Shown piece after piece: positions 54,470 to 64,000 of a stretch of DNA of 64,000 nt. Made by a program: the position numbers and the translations under genes. The DNA is taken from NCBI GenBank assembly GCA_014058105.1, contig JACGCM010002205.1:3782001-3846000 (forward strand), written 5' to 3'. The notes below the pieces were generated by a model, which saw only the letters and a program-made list of their open reading frames with translations, had not been told where the DNA came from and ran no database searches. The stretch's first letter is position 1; every line of letters starts with the position of its first letter. Origin of the DNA: Kingdonia uniflora. Taxonomy: Eukaryota; Streptophyta; Magnoliopsida; Ranunculales; Circaeasteraceae.

Positions 54470-57071
54470 CATTTACGCACTTATAGAAAACTAGAGAGTG
54501 CGAGAAACGGAACATACTCTATTATTCCATAGATCTCAGTAGTTACTATGGGATCATCTGAATTGCTGAAAGGAGGGAGAGATACTTTGTACAAACAGGT
54601 ATGTCCTTCTAACTTCTGTCTTGTTGCTTCGTCTTCAATTTTTATATGTTGAGTACATAGTAGTGTAGAGTCTGCTAGGGTTTATAATTATGATGATATG
54701 ACCGAGGACTGAGGGAAAACATATATCTATGGGTCAAGTCTTTTGGGGTTATAAGGGTATTAACGGTATAACAGGGATTATGGTCGAGTATTCGACTATG
54801 ATGGTCTGAGTTGGAGAGGGTAGGTAAATATAGGTTATTAACACGGAATAGTCGAATATATCGATCTAATCGTGTGCCTCTTCTTCTGTAGGATAAGTTG
54901 CCTACTCGTCGATCTTCAAGAATGAGGCTGATAGACGAAGATATCGAAGAGGATGAGGTGAGTGTATCTGTTGGTGCTCCCATAGATGAGGGTAGTGACA
55001 TAGAGGTATCAGATATTACGACCGATGCCCCTTTAGCTATGGTAGTGCCAGCAGGTGGCACTTCGTGTAGTAAATGTCAAAAGGTTCGAGTAACCGAGGA
55101 GAGGGATGGAGAGGATATGGAGGGAGAAGAGAGAGGGGGACACAAAGGTAGTGTCGATCCTTTGGGTGATAAAAGAGAAGAAGAGGAGCAAAGTGATCAT
55201 AGTGAGGAATCGACTGAGTCGGAGGAGGTCATGGGTTCTGTCCCGGCTAGCGAAAAGCTAAGACTAGATCAATTTACTATAAAATTGGGTCTGTCAAAGG
55301 TAGGGGTGGTGTTAAATGCAGTAAGATCAGGGTTTAGCTTCAAGTCAAAACTGCAAGAGGGTATTATGGTATATAGAGGCAAAATTTGGCTAGGAATGCA
55401 ACTACCTCTCTGAAGGCTGGTGAAGGAGGTATTGAATTTTTTGGAAGTTGCCCCGTGTCTCATGAATGGGAACTTTTACGAAATGATGAAGGTATTCTAG
55501 GGCATGAATGTAAAATTGGGGAGTGAAGGTAGGAGCTTAATCGAATGGTATGATGTTGTATCGTTCTATTCACGGAAAGCAAACTAGAAGGTAGATACGT
55601 TTCACATCTAGTGTCACAAAAATAAGCCCTGGTTGTTTGATTTGTGCTCGACGGGTCGAGGATGGGATAAATACTTAGTTATAGTACAGGATAGTTATGA
55701 GAATGTCGAGGGGGAGGACCCTTATAGATTACAGCATAAAGTTTATAATCAAAGTAAGTTGTCTGTCAAAGATTTCTTTTGACGTATTGATCGAATAGGC
55801 TGATAAATGTGTATATGTTTGTTATGTAGGTCCTACTATCCAAACTTGGGCAAATCTGAGGGATTATATTGATGCCTTAATCAAATTGGATGAGGAGTGG
55901 GTGAACTTTGTATTCAAGAATCTTGGTATCAAGAGGAAAAGGCAGAAAAGGATAGATTCCCTGCTTTAAAATGTACCCGTTATGCCGAAGCCATCGAAAA
56001 AGAGAGGTTTTGAAGGCATGGAGAAAAAGATATTAACAAGGAAGGTAAAGTAAGTTCCAAAGGGGCATCAGGCGCCAAAACAGGTAGCCACAGTACCCGA
56101 AGTAGCTTGTGATGCTTGGAAACAAAGGCCGAAGCAGGCATTGACACAGGCTGAGAAAGGAAAGGGCAAGGTCTTTCCCGAGTCTCTTAGGATACAGCAG
56201 CCGAAGGTAACCCATCGCAAAAGGCGCAGGGCACTGGGGGAAGATAATGTGGAGGATGTGGACGAAGAACTAACCGCGTCTGAATGGGAGGAGCAGGATC
56301 GAGCTAAGGTTGCTTCGATGGAAAAACTTTGTGGCACTGATCCAGACGAAGCTTCAATACAGATGAAGAAGAGTATGTATTAGGCAACTATTTATTTTTT
56401 GTGAAATTTTAAAACTTTCTTAAGTGCACCATGCTTCAAGAGATATTGATGGCTCAAATATTCTAGTAGACAGATGCTTGGGCGCAGGCTTTTAACAAGG
56501 TACAGAAGGTGGCAATAAGGCAGTTAAAGCAGGTGGTTGACAAATTAGAGCTTGCTCGAGGGACCGAGGCATCGCTGCTGTCAGAAATTGGCATTTTGAA
56601 GCGAGATTTAGGGACAATCAGGGATGAATGTGAGAGGAGACTAGAAGCTCAGCGTTACACTCATACGTGGGACCTGGAGGCAAAAGTGGCTGAGAAGGAT
56701 AGGGTTATTACAAAGAAGAGGAGACCTTCCAAGGGCAGTTTGACGAAGAATGTGAGACTAATGTCAGGCTCAAGGAGTTCATCGAAGATTTGGGGTATGA
56801 TCCTACAACTTTTTAACGCTTGCCCATGAATTTGAGGTATGGTCCTATTGCTGACGATGCTGTTCGGACGGAGGGGGCAGAAGTAGATGTTGCTGGTGTG
56901 GGTACAAGAGTAGGAGATGGCACGGAGACTCATGTGGTAGACAGAGTTTCTGCTGCTACTGTAACTAAAGGGGTCGTGGGTACTGATGGTTCGAACCCTT
57001 CGACTGAGGGCGCAGGAGTTATTGGCGAAGAGGAAACTGGAGGAGGGGATGGTGTAGCCACTCCAATATGA
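54470..57071 (+). pseudogene. Element D antisense unit 3: multi-exon gypsy-associated coiled-coil protein
   Basis: Leader exon to 54598 (ACAAACAG/GTATGT), intron 54599-54891 (TTCTTCTGTAG), coding exon from 54892 with ATG at 54922. Domains in order: acidic N-terminus (MRLIDEDIEEDEVSVSVGAP, then a Glu/Ser-rich run); SEKLRLDQFTIKLGLSKVGV; around 55530-55780, with stops, IEWYDVVSFYSRKAN, PWLFDLCSTGRGWDKYLVIV and ENVEGEDPYRLQHKVYNQ, the core of the family; 55835-55960 PTIQTWANLRDYIDALIKLD; basic nuclear-type stretch near 56200-56240 (THRKRRRALGEDNVEDVDEE); 56509-56700 a strong coiled coil (LKQVVDKLELARGTEASLLS); and a Gly/Thr/Glu-rich tail to 57071. Further introns probably explain some frame changes. 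Role unknown. Confidence 0.65.
54599..54891 (+). other. Intron of antisense unit 3 in element D
   Basis: 293 bases, GTATGTCC donor and TTCTTCTGTAG acceptor, matching the intron at 36021-36295 of element C in position and splice-site words. Confidence 0.6.
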
Positions 57072-57351
57072 GGTACTATGCCAGCCATGCCAAACTGTTT
57101 TCTCTGATCTTTCAGTTGTATTTGTAATATTTGAACAATGTCGAGCTTGCTCTGTACTTGAGCTGTGAACTTGTGATTGATTTGACTCGCTGATCGATGC
57201 TATACTTGACTCTATTTGTTACTTTGCATTGAATTTAATTTTTTGATATATGTTGTACTTAAATTTCTTGCATGTAGTAGAGTTGCATATATTCCTGTAT
57301 AGTTGTATCTGCTTATGCTGTAAGTGTATAGTTGAAGATCTTTGAGATAAT

Positions 57352-57970
57352 TTCCCAAGTATCAGTCGAGAGTTCATGGAATTTACTGGACTTTGGAAGC
57401 TTAAGTCTAGTCAAAGTAGAACGTGATCACCCCCAATGCATTCTCGAGGGTCCATTCTATCGACAATTCGTGCCCCTCGAGTTTGCTCAAAATTGGAGAC
57501 TTGAAAATTTTCAAGGTCGCCCCCAAGTATCTGTCGGGTCGAAGGTTGACATGATACTTGGGGTAGACTAGGAAATTCACTGGACTTTGAAGGCCTAAGC
57601 CTGATCGAAGTATAACGTGTTCGCCCCCAATACATTCCTGAGTGTCTGGTCTCTCGACCATTCGTGCCCCTCGAGTTTGCTCAAATATTGGAGACTTGAA
57701 AATTTTCAAGGTCACCCCCAAGTATCAGTCGGGTCGAAGGGTTGACATGATACTTAGGGTAAACTAAGAAATTTACTGGACTTCGAAGGCCTAAGCCTGA
57801 TCGAAGTAGAACGTGTTCACCCCCAATGCATTCCTGAGGGTCCGGTCTCTCGACCATTCGCGCCCCTCGAGTTTGCTCGAATATTGGAGACTTGAAAATT
57901 TTCAAGGTCACCCCAAGTATCAGTCGGGCCAAAGGGTTGACATGATACTTAGGGTAAACCAAGAACTTTA
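57352..57970. repeat. Tandem array, about 198-bp unit, a little over 3 copies
   Basis: Copies begin near 57372, 57571 and 57770, with a partial one at 57963. Each contains TTTACTGGACTTTGAAGGCC, GAACGTGTTCACCCCC, GACCATTCGTGCCCCTCGAG and CTTGAAAATTTTCAAGG, the last a short palindrome. It lies just past the pol stop of D. The frames here (for example 57407-57721) are repeat products. Confidence 0.9.
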
Positions 57971-57989
57971 TTGGAAAAAAAGAGACAAA

Positions 57990-59389
57990 GTTCAGAGGAA
58001 AAGATGTTCATTGATTTATAGTATATTTACATCAGTGGAACATGGTGAAGGTCGTGGCCTGTTGTACGATACTACCTGCATTGTATTCCATGGATTTGGC
58101 AGATGCTCTTCGTCTTCTGTCATCAACAAATATGAACCCTTGTCGGTTTTATCGTAAACGACATAAAGTCCTTCCTAGGATTTGGCCAGCTTATCAGCAT
58201 TTTGAGGCTTCAAAGACTGTGTAACACGTCAAAGTACAAGATCTCTAATGTTGAAACTTCGTGGTCGAACTCGTTTGTTATATGACTTTTGGAGTGATAG
58301 ATGGTATCGGTCGAGGTTAGCAATGGCTCGGTCTCTGGTTTTGTCGATCCATAACATGTTGTATCCGAGTTCAAACTCATTATCTTCGTCTGGGAGGTTG
58401 AGATCTCATGTGGGTACTTCAAATTAAGTAAGGAGCACTACTTTAGTACCAAAGGCTAGAAGGAATGGAGTGCAGCCTGTAGCTTTTCTTTGTATTGTTC
58501 GATAGGCCCAGAGGACATGCTGTAATTCCTAAACCCACCATCCTTTCTTTGTATTGACACGCTTCTTGAGGCCGCCAACTATGGTTTTGTTGATTGCTTC
58601 GACTTGACCATTCCCTTGGGGGTAGTAAGGTGTTGAGGGTGAGAGGATGATGTTATATTTCTTGAGAAAATTTCAGACTTTGTTCCCAACAAACTGTAGA
58701 CCATTGTCGCATTAAATCATATGAGGGCAGCCGAAGCATGTGATGATATTTTCCCATAGAAATTTGATGACTTCTTCTTCTCTAGTTCGACACAAAGGTA
58801 CGGCTTCGACCCATTTTGTAAAATAGTCTGTGGCAACAAGGATGCTCACTCAGCTACCCAAAGATTTAGGAAATGAACCCACAATGTTTGAACGGGCAAG
58901 AGAATTGACTGAAATGGAAGTATTGTGAAGGGCTATGGAGTTCGTGGGCATGATGTTGGCATTTGTTACAATGTTTGCGTATTCTTTAGCTTTCTTTTTC
59001 ATATTGGGCAAGAATAAATCATGGGAAACAGCTCAAAGGGCCATAGATCAACCAGCTGTATGAGCACCGCAAGTTCCTTCGTGGAGTTCGGCTAGAATTG
59101 AAGAAGCTTCGTGTTGTGGAATACATCGAAGGAGGACGTAATTTGGGGATTTGTGATGTAACTCGCGTTTGAGGATGGTGTATCTGCTGTACTTTTCAAA
59201 TAATGACCTTTTAGCTTTGGGATCATCTGGGAGGATAGTATTGTTGAAGTAATCGAGGAATGGTGTTCGCCAGTAATCTGGATCGAGACTCCCGCCCCCA
59301 GTAATGATGGCATTGACTTCCATCTGGTCGATACTTGGGCGTTCGAGTACTTCGATATGGAGAGTTTGGGATTCGGATTGGCCTAACAT
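57990..59389 (-). pseudogene. pol: Element D integrase with RNase H-integrase linker, broken
   Basis: 59389-59048 is open and holds the linker HIEVLERPSIDQMEVNAII and the start of the zinc-binding domain, nearly the same as in element C. Below 59048, with stops, the minus strand shows the core (IKFLWENIITCFGCPHMI, then a TAA where C has [25 protein letters not shown]) and the C-terminal domain (YHLSLQKSYNKRVRPRSFNI, TDKGSYLLMTEDEE) down to about 58010. The Glu of the DDE set is kept. Plus-strand frames in this region are shadows. Confidence 0.8.
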
Positions 59390-60250
59390 AGTTGTTATGT
59401 AGGCGAGGGCATCTGTATGTCAATTTTCACCTCAAGGGTGGTAGTGAGTAATATAATATTTTTGGGGAAAACGGCTTATGCGCTATCGGACATGAACAAC
59501 ATATTCAGCCATGCGACCGTTGGCTTGATTTTTTCTTGTGTATTATCTCTGAACCCGTTGGGAACCTGTGAAAACTATAAGTTTAGGGATGTCGAGGCCG
59601 AGTGCGAGGTCGAGGCCATGGATCAAGGCTTCATACTCAGCCTCGTTGCTGGAACATTCAAAGTTTAATTTAACTGCCTTTTCAATTCGATCATTGGTGG
59701 GTATGACCAGGACTATACTGACCCCTAAATCATTAGGTCCAGTGGATCCGTCTGTGAAGAGACGCTGACCTAGATTAGGGTTTTATGGATCAGTTAGCTC
59801 GGGCTGGTCTTCTGGTAGGTCATCTTCATGTTCATCCCAATTGACATCTTTGACTGGGAAGTCAGCCAAGAAATTAGCAACTGTTTGTCCTTTTTGGGAT
59901 ACTTGCTTCTCGAATGTGATACCATGTTCTCTGAGATAAATGGACCACTGTTGTACTCATCTAGATTTTTCTTTCTTGCTGAACACTTCTCGAAGGGAAT
60001 AACTTGTTATAACACGGATAGGGTGAGCTTGAAAATATGGTTTGAGTTTGTGGGAAGTGTAGACGAGGATGAGGAGCAAACGCTCAAGTTTTGTGCATCG
60101 ATATTCTGCGGGTGTCAAAGTTATACTAATAAAATATACATGTTTCTCGATGTTTGATTCGTGTCGAATGAGGACCGAACTGACAGAGGTATCGGTGACT
60201 GCGAGGTATAAGGAGAGTATTTTACCTTCGATAGGGGTGTTGATGATGGG
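59390..60250 (-). pseudogene. pol: Element D RNase H, one catalytic Asp lost
   Basis: Minus strand. The first motif FTDGS is intact near 59750 and ECSSNEAEYEALIHGLDLAL keeps the Glu; the second Asp motif, IFTDSQ in element C, reads VFTGSQ here (near 59570). Upstream, FSKKEKSR and the connection block HFISKTLTP-like residues are visible with stops. Confidence 0.75.
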
Positions 60251-61300
60251 TGGTCAACCAAGGTATGTTTTAAGTTTGAGGAAGGCTTGTTCAAAGTCGG
60301 GTGTCCAGTTGATCTCAGGGTTGTTTTTTTTCTTAGCCTTGCGGATGCCTTGGTCGCATAAGAGAGAAAAAGTCAAGTACAGCGGTCTGAGGATTTGGAA
60401 ATGAAATGGTTGAGGGCCGTTATTTTACCAGCTACTTTTTGGATATCTTTTTTGGTTCGGGGGGAAGGCATATCGATGAGAGTAGGGTCAATCTCGATAC
60501 CTCATTTGCTGATAAGATGGCCTAAAAATTTGGCAAACAAAATATGAAACTGGCATTTATCTGGGTTAAGCTTCATGTTGTATGTTAGAAGTATCTAAAA
60601 AACTTTGGTTAGGTCTTAGATGTGGGTCTATTTTTAGAGGTTCTTGCATAGCATGTCGTCGATGTAAACTTCGACCGACTTGCTAAGCAAATGTTTGAAC
60701 ATGGTTGTGACGAGGCGTTGGTAGGTGGCCCCTGCATTTTTAAGGCCGAAGGGCATAACATTAAAATAGTAAAGGCCTTGTTCAGTGATAAAAGAAGTTT
60801 TAAGTTGATCTTTGGGGAGGAGGGGTACCTAATTGTAACCTGAAGCCGCGTCCATCATAGACAGACGTTCGTGTCCCGTAGTAGCATCCAAGGGTACTTA
60901 AATAATCAGGAGGGGGAAGTTGTCCTTCGATGTGTGTTTTTTGAGGTAGGTGAAGTTGATGCAAATTCTGATCTTGTCGCTCTTTTTAGGTACTGCCATA
61001 ATATTGGATATCTAATCAGCATACTTGACTTCTCTGAAGAAACCTGCGGCTATGAGCTTATCGACTTTGAGGTTTACAGCTTCTCGAAGTCATGGTGCTA
61101 TTGTACGCTTATTCTATTTTACTGTTGTGGAATGGGGGATGAGGTCGAGGCAGTGGCATGCCAAATTGGGGTCGACACCGGGCATCTTCTGAAATGTTCA
61201 TGCGAAGACGTCTTTGTTTGCTAGAAGGAAGTCTGTACGTTCGAGGTGTTCTGCCTCGTATAGAAAGGCGCCAATGAATGTACCTCAACCAGGACCGTCG
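60251..61300 (-). pseudogene. pol: Element D reverse transcriptase
   Basis: Minus strand. The active site VEVYIDDMLCKNL is intact (YIDD codons 60655-60666). Flanking blocks are NAGATYQRLVTTMFKHLLSK, FNVMPFGLK, SMMDAASGYN (near 60860) and the thumb LNPDKCQFH. Stops near 60590 and 60890 and frameshifts break the frame. Plus-strand frames such as 60871-61224 are shadows. Confidence 0.8.
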
Positions 61301-61900
61301 AGTTTGATATAGACAGTGGTTTGATGGGTGAGATGGCAGGTGTCAAAGGTATAGGATAGAGAGAGAGACAGTGATTGTTATGGGAGTTTGACGAGTTTTC
61401 GGTTCTGATCGATCTCCGGATGCTCACATGAACGGGCGAGGCATTGAGAGCCTTTAAAATTCCATATACCGTAGGGGGTAGTGAAATGAAGGGTCTGATG
61501 ATAGTCGAAGGTATGGCACGCATGGAATTGAGCCAGTCGCGCCCAAGGATACCAGGGTACTCAGATTTATTATCGATGACAAGAAAGCTGGTTTGAAGTG
61601 TGGCAGGGCTTGTGGTAACTAGAAGGCTAATTCAACCAATGACAACTTCTCTGGCCCCATTAAAACCTTTTAGTTTGACATTGGCGGTAATGAGGAGGTC
61701 TGTTTTGTTCATGGCTTGGACGGTCTGAAGGAAAAGTATATCGACTACACTTCCTGTATCGATAAGCATGGTATGGAGGACGAGGTGTTCGACCTTAATC
61801 ATGATGACTAAAGGGTTGGAATGGGGAAAACGAACATCTGATGTATCGCAGTCGATGAAAGAGATGCCTTTGGGTCAAGGACAAAGGCTTGATTCTGGCA
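61301..61900 (-). pseudogene. pol: Element D aspartic protease
   Basis: Minus strand. The catalytic motif reads MLIDTGSVVDILFLQTVQAM near 61775-61715, followed by VKLKGFNGAREVVIG, TSFLVIDNKSEYPGILGRDW (near 61560) and LNSMRAIPSTIIRPF. The frame is broken by one shift between 61560 and 61523. It is the template against which the gap in element C can be seen. Confidence 0.8.
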
Positions 61901-63730
61901 GGAGGGCGGGCAGATTCTCCTGGTAAGTGAGTTTATACCATTCTTTGACAGGCTTGCACTTTCCCTTGGAACGGCTGCTGTCGATATTATTTACTTCGAT
62001 GAAATGAAGTTGGTAGATGTAGACCTCGGCAGGGTCGGCCGAAGGGGCGAGTTGAGGTTTGAGGTATGACCCGTCGAGGTAGCTGGGAAAGTCGGCAACA
62101 TACTACTGTATATGACCCGCCTTGAGTATTATATCAAGGGAGCGCTACAGGGCAAAGCATTTGTTAGTCTGGTAACAGTTACACTTGTGATTGGCGCAGT
62201 AAGGTTCGCCTGGTTTGACCTCAATGGGGAAAGGGATACGCCATATGGGGTCTTCCTGGATCTACGGTAGAAGGGTGCTGATAGGGGCAATGAGTCTAGG
62301 TAGGACTGGCTTTGGTCATTTTTTGTAACCTTCGGCATTGTTGGCAGTATGAGGACATTTGCGGCTCTAAGTCTCCTATGATACAGGAGCAATCAGGGGT
62401 GTAGGAGTAGAGGGTGGGCCTTATCGGGGTTTATTAAGATTGGTGGTCGAAGTCTGCCCATGTTTATTTGATTCGTGGAGGAGCTCAAGGTCGATATAGC
62501 AATTTACTTTTGAGAGCATCTTCTCGACGGTTTGAGGTTTATGGAGGACCAGGTACTTTTTGACATGGCTATTATCTGGCAAAGCGTTCGAATACACGAG
62601 TACAGCATTCGCGTAGTCGAGGTTTTCGACTTTGCGCGACTTATCGAGGAACCTCTTAGTGAAGGCGTCAAGTGTTTTACTAGGGGATTTTTGGAAATTT
62701 AATAGGGCATCGACTTTGACTTCCCGGTCTTTATTGAAGGCAAATTGGGCGATGAAAAGATGGGATAGCTACTCGAATCCTCGAATAGAGCCATTGGAAA
62801 GGTTATGATACCATCAAAGAGGGTTATCTGTGAGGCTTGTGAGGAAAAGTCAGCAAATCAGGTGGTCAGCCGTAGAGTAAAGGCTTAGAGCATTTTGGAA
62901 TTTGAGGATGTAGGATTGGGGATCGGTGTTACAGTATTTACTCATTTTTGGGGCTCGGAAATTTGGGGGTACCTCGATAGAGAGGATCTTGGGACAAAAG
63001 GGATTATTCAATCGACTCCATGAGTTTAGAGTTGGGCTCGTGCTGACGCGGATGACACTTTAGATTTTGCAGTCAAAGTCTTGCTATGCACAGTAGGCAG
63101 GATAAGGGGGGGATCGAGGGGTTTGAGGATGATGAGGGCGAGTATTCGGTATGTGTTCGGTGCTACGCTCCCCGAGATGCTCTCGGGCAGGGTGGCGTTT
63201 GGGGTGTCTGGAGGAGCGAAGAGTAGAGTCAGAGAAATCCTTTATGGGGTAGATGATGAGATAGATGAAGCCAGTAGGGGGACAGTAGGGGTAGTACCCT
63301 TGGCACTAAGATGGGGCGGGGGTACTTGGAGATGCGTAGGGGTCCCAATTGGTCTCGAACAGAGATACGTGATGAGGCAGGTGTACGAGAGGGTAGAGGA
63401 GCGTCCACAGGCTGTAGTCGTTGCAGCTCTCAGACTGTGTTGCGTAGATCATCGATTGCCCAGTTTTGTCTGTCGGCATGATCTAAATGGCGATGCTGTT
63501 TGGCTTCTATCTCTTGCTGGTGCTCTTCACTCACCTGCTGCACTTATGTTCGGTGTCGTTCCTCAGCCTGAGCGAATTGCTGAGTAAGACGGGCTAGCGA
63601 AGCAGCCACTTCGTCGGCGGAGTTTCCGGCAAGGGTGGAAGTAGAATGGAGGTTCGATGCCATTAGGAATGATTTGTAGGAGCTGGAAAAGGGAGAAAAT
63701 GAGGCAACGGAGATTGGTAGGGTGGGCAAG
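61901..63730 (-). pseudogene. gag: Element D gag, broken
   Basis: Minus strand from the ATG at about 63662 (MASNLHSTSTLAGNSADEVA, ARLTQQFAQAEERHR), then a Pro/Ser-rich stretch. The core gag domain, around 63000-62640, reads WWYHNLSNGSIRGFE, LFIAQFAFNKDREVKVDALL and TLDAFTKRFLDKSRKVENLD. A zinc-knuckle-like CANHKCNCYQTNKCFAL lies near 62190-62150. Stops interrupt it. The 168-codon plus-strand frame 63081-63587 is a shadow of this gag. Confidence 0.75.
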
Positions 63731-63744
63731 CACAGACGGCGCCA
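63731..63744 (-). promoter_or_regulatory. Element D primer binding site
   Basis: TGGCGCCGTCTGTG on the minus strand, two bases inside the 5' LTR. It is the least altered of the three PBS copies in the window. Confidence 0.85.
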
Positions 63745-63746
63745 AA

Positions 63747-64000
63747 TGTAGGGGCCTAACTTCGTACGGATGGGAAGTCGGCTATTACATCACGGGTTTT
63801 ATCTTCTATCAAAGTATTCAAGCATATAGTGTACAGTATTAATAATCTACTAACAATATACTTGCGTGGAGGCCTAGAATGGGTTACTGCACGGCCTGTG
63901 ATGAAGATTTTTAAGAGATTTGATATTACTATCGAGTAGTCGAAGGTTCGAGTACTGGGTGATTTACATAGTGATCGAAGCTAAACTGCAAGGGTTTTGG
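63747..64000 (-). mobile_element. Element D 5' LTR, partial
   Basis: First 254 bases match 51518-51770 (TGTAGGGGCCTAACTTCGTA onward). The remainder lies beyond the window. Confidence 0.92.

Larger units (their letters stand above)
51518..64000 (-). mobile_element. Element D: Tat-like Ty3/gypsy retrotransposon, runs off the window
   Basis: Minus strand. 3' LTR 51518-52203, 5' LTR from 63747 past the window end. Between them: polypurine tract, three antisense units (52377-57071), a 198-bp tandem array, then integrase, RNase H, RT, protease and gag read leftward-to-rightward in reverse, and the PBS. It is the same family as C (LTRs, PBS, tract and proteins all match) but keeps gag and the full antisense region and has no foreign insertion, which makes it the best guide to C. 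All sense ORFs are interrupted by stops. The right target-site duplication is outside the window; the left flank is GCATA. Confidence 0.9.

Noticed and set aside
57407..57962. Overlapping minus-strand frames with a repeated ILGVTLKIFKSPIFEQTRGA-like peptide
   Set aside because: Product of the 198-bp tandem array, whose length happens to keep a frame open. No start context or homologue outside the repeat.
63081..63587. 168-codon plus-strand frame, the longest in its area
   Set aside because: It is the reverse strand of the gag of element D; the minus strand carries the recognisable gag domain and zinc knuckle. The Arg/Gly/Val-rich composition is what a shadow of a Pro/Ser-rich frame gives.
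1..64000. Search for tRNA, rRNA, CRISPR arrays and bacterial-type operons
   Set aside because: None seen. The content is plant nuclear repeats; Shine-Dalgarno-like words and long polycistronic frames are absent.

Overview
This window is plant nuclear DNA, most likely from a eudicot, and it lies in a repeat-dense, probably heterochromatic region. The evidence is five Ty3/gypsy-type LTR retrotransposons or their remains, a CACTA (En/Spm-type) DNA transposon, pieces of two plant genes with GT-AG introns (a D-type cyclin and a chloroplast-type TRCF/Mfd helicase), and a block that looks like mitochondrial DNA. I see no intact host gene, rRNA, tRNA or CRISPR. Every retroelement ORF is broken by stops or frameshifts.

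Layout. (1) 1-1180: decayed LINE RNase H remnant. (2) Element A, minus strand, 1217-11246: LTRs at both ends, gag to integrase on the minus strand, a tandem array and an antisense ORF between pol and the 3' LTR. (3) Element B, plus strand, from 11247: protease, RT and RNase H, an integrase stub, a tandem array, then a long antisense coiled-coil ORF. B is split at 17790 and resumes at about 39560. (4) Element C, plus strand, 17791-39554: inserted in B with a CTAAT target-site duplication; it has lost nearly all of gag. (5) A CACTA transposon beginning at 22491 sits inside the 3' tandem-repeat region of C. It carries tnp2 and TNPA-like genes plus cyclin D, TRCF and mitochondrial-like pieces. Its right end is missing. 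(6) Remainder of B, 39560-41160. (7) Element E, minus strand, about 41750-47100: a degraded Athila-like gypsy element. (8) 47150-51517: unassigned AT-rich DNA, a 41-bp minisatellite and a foldback (long inverted repeat) element. (9) Element D, minus strand, 51518 to beyond the window end: closest relative of C, with both LTRs at least partly visible.

A to D share one design: PBS of the form TGGCGCCGTCTGTG, order gag-PR-RT-RH-IN, then a tandem array, then antisense coding sequence, then a G-rich polypurine tract and a TGTAGTAG LTR start. This fits the Tat group of plant Ty3/gypsy elements, where antisense additional ORFs and hypervariable 3' tandem repeats are known.

The most notable signal is in the antisense part of C and D. 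Comparing the two copies shows not one ORF but three antisense transcription units, each with its own TATA box at a conserved distance. Two encode small paralogous proteins of unknown function. The third has a 5' leader exon and an intron whose splice sites are kept in both copies. The second notable object is the CACTA element: its captured host exons all lie in the same orientation as its transposase genes, with splice sites largely preserved.
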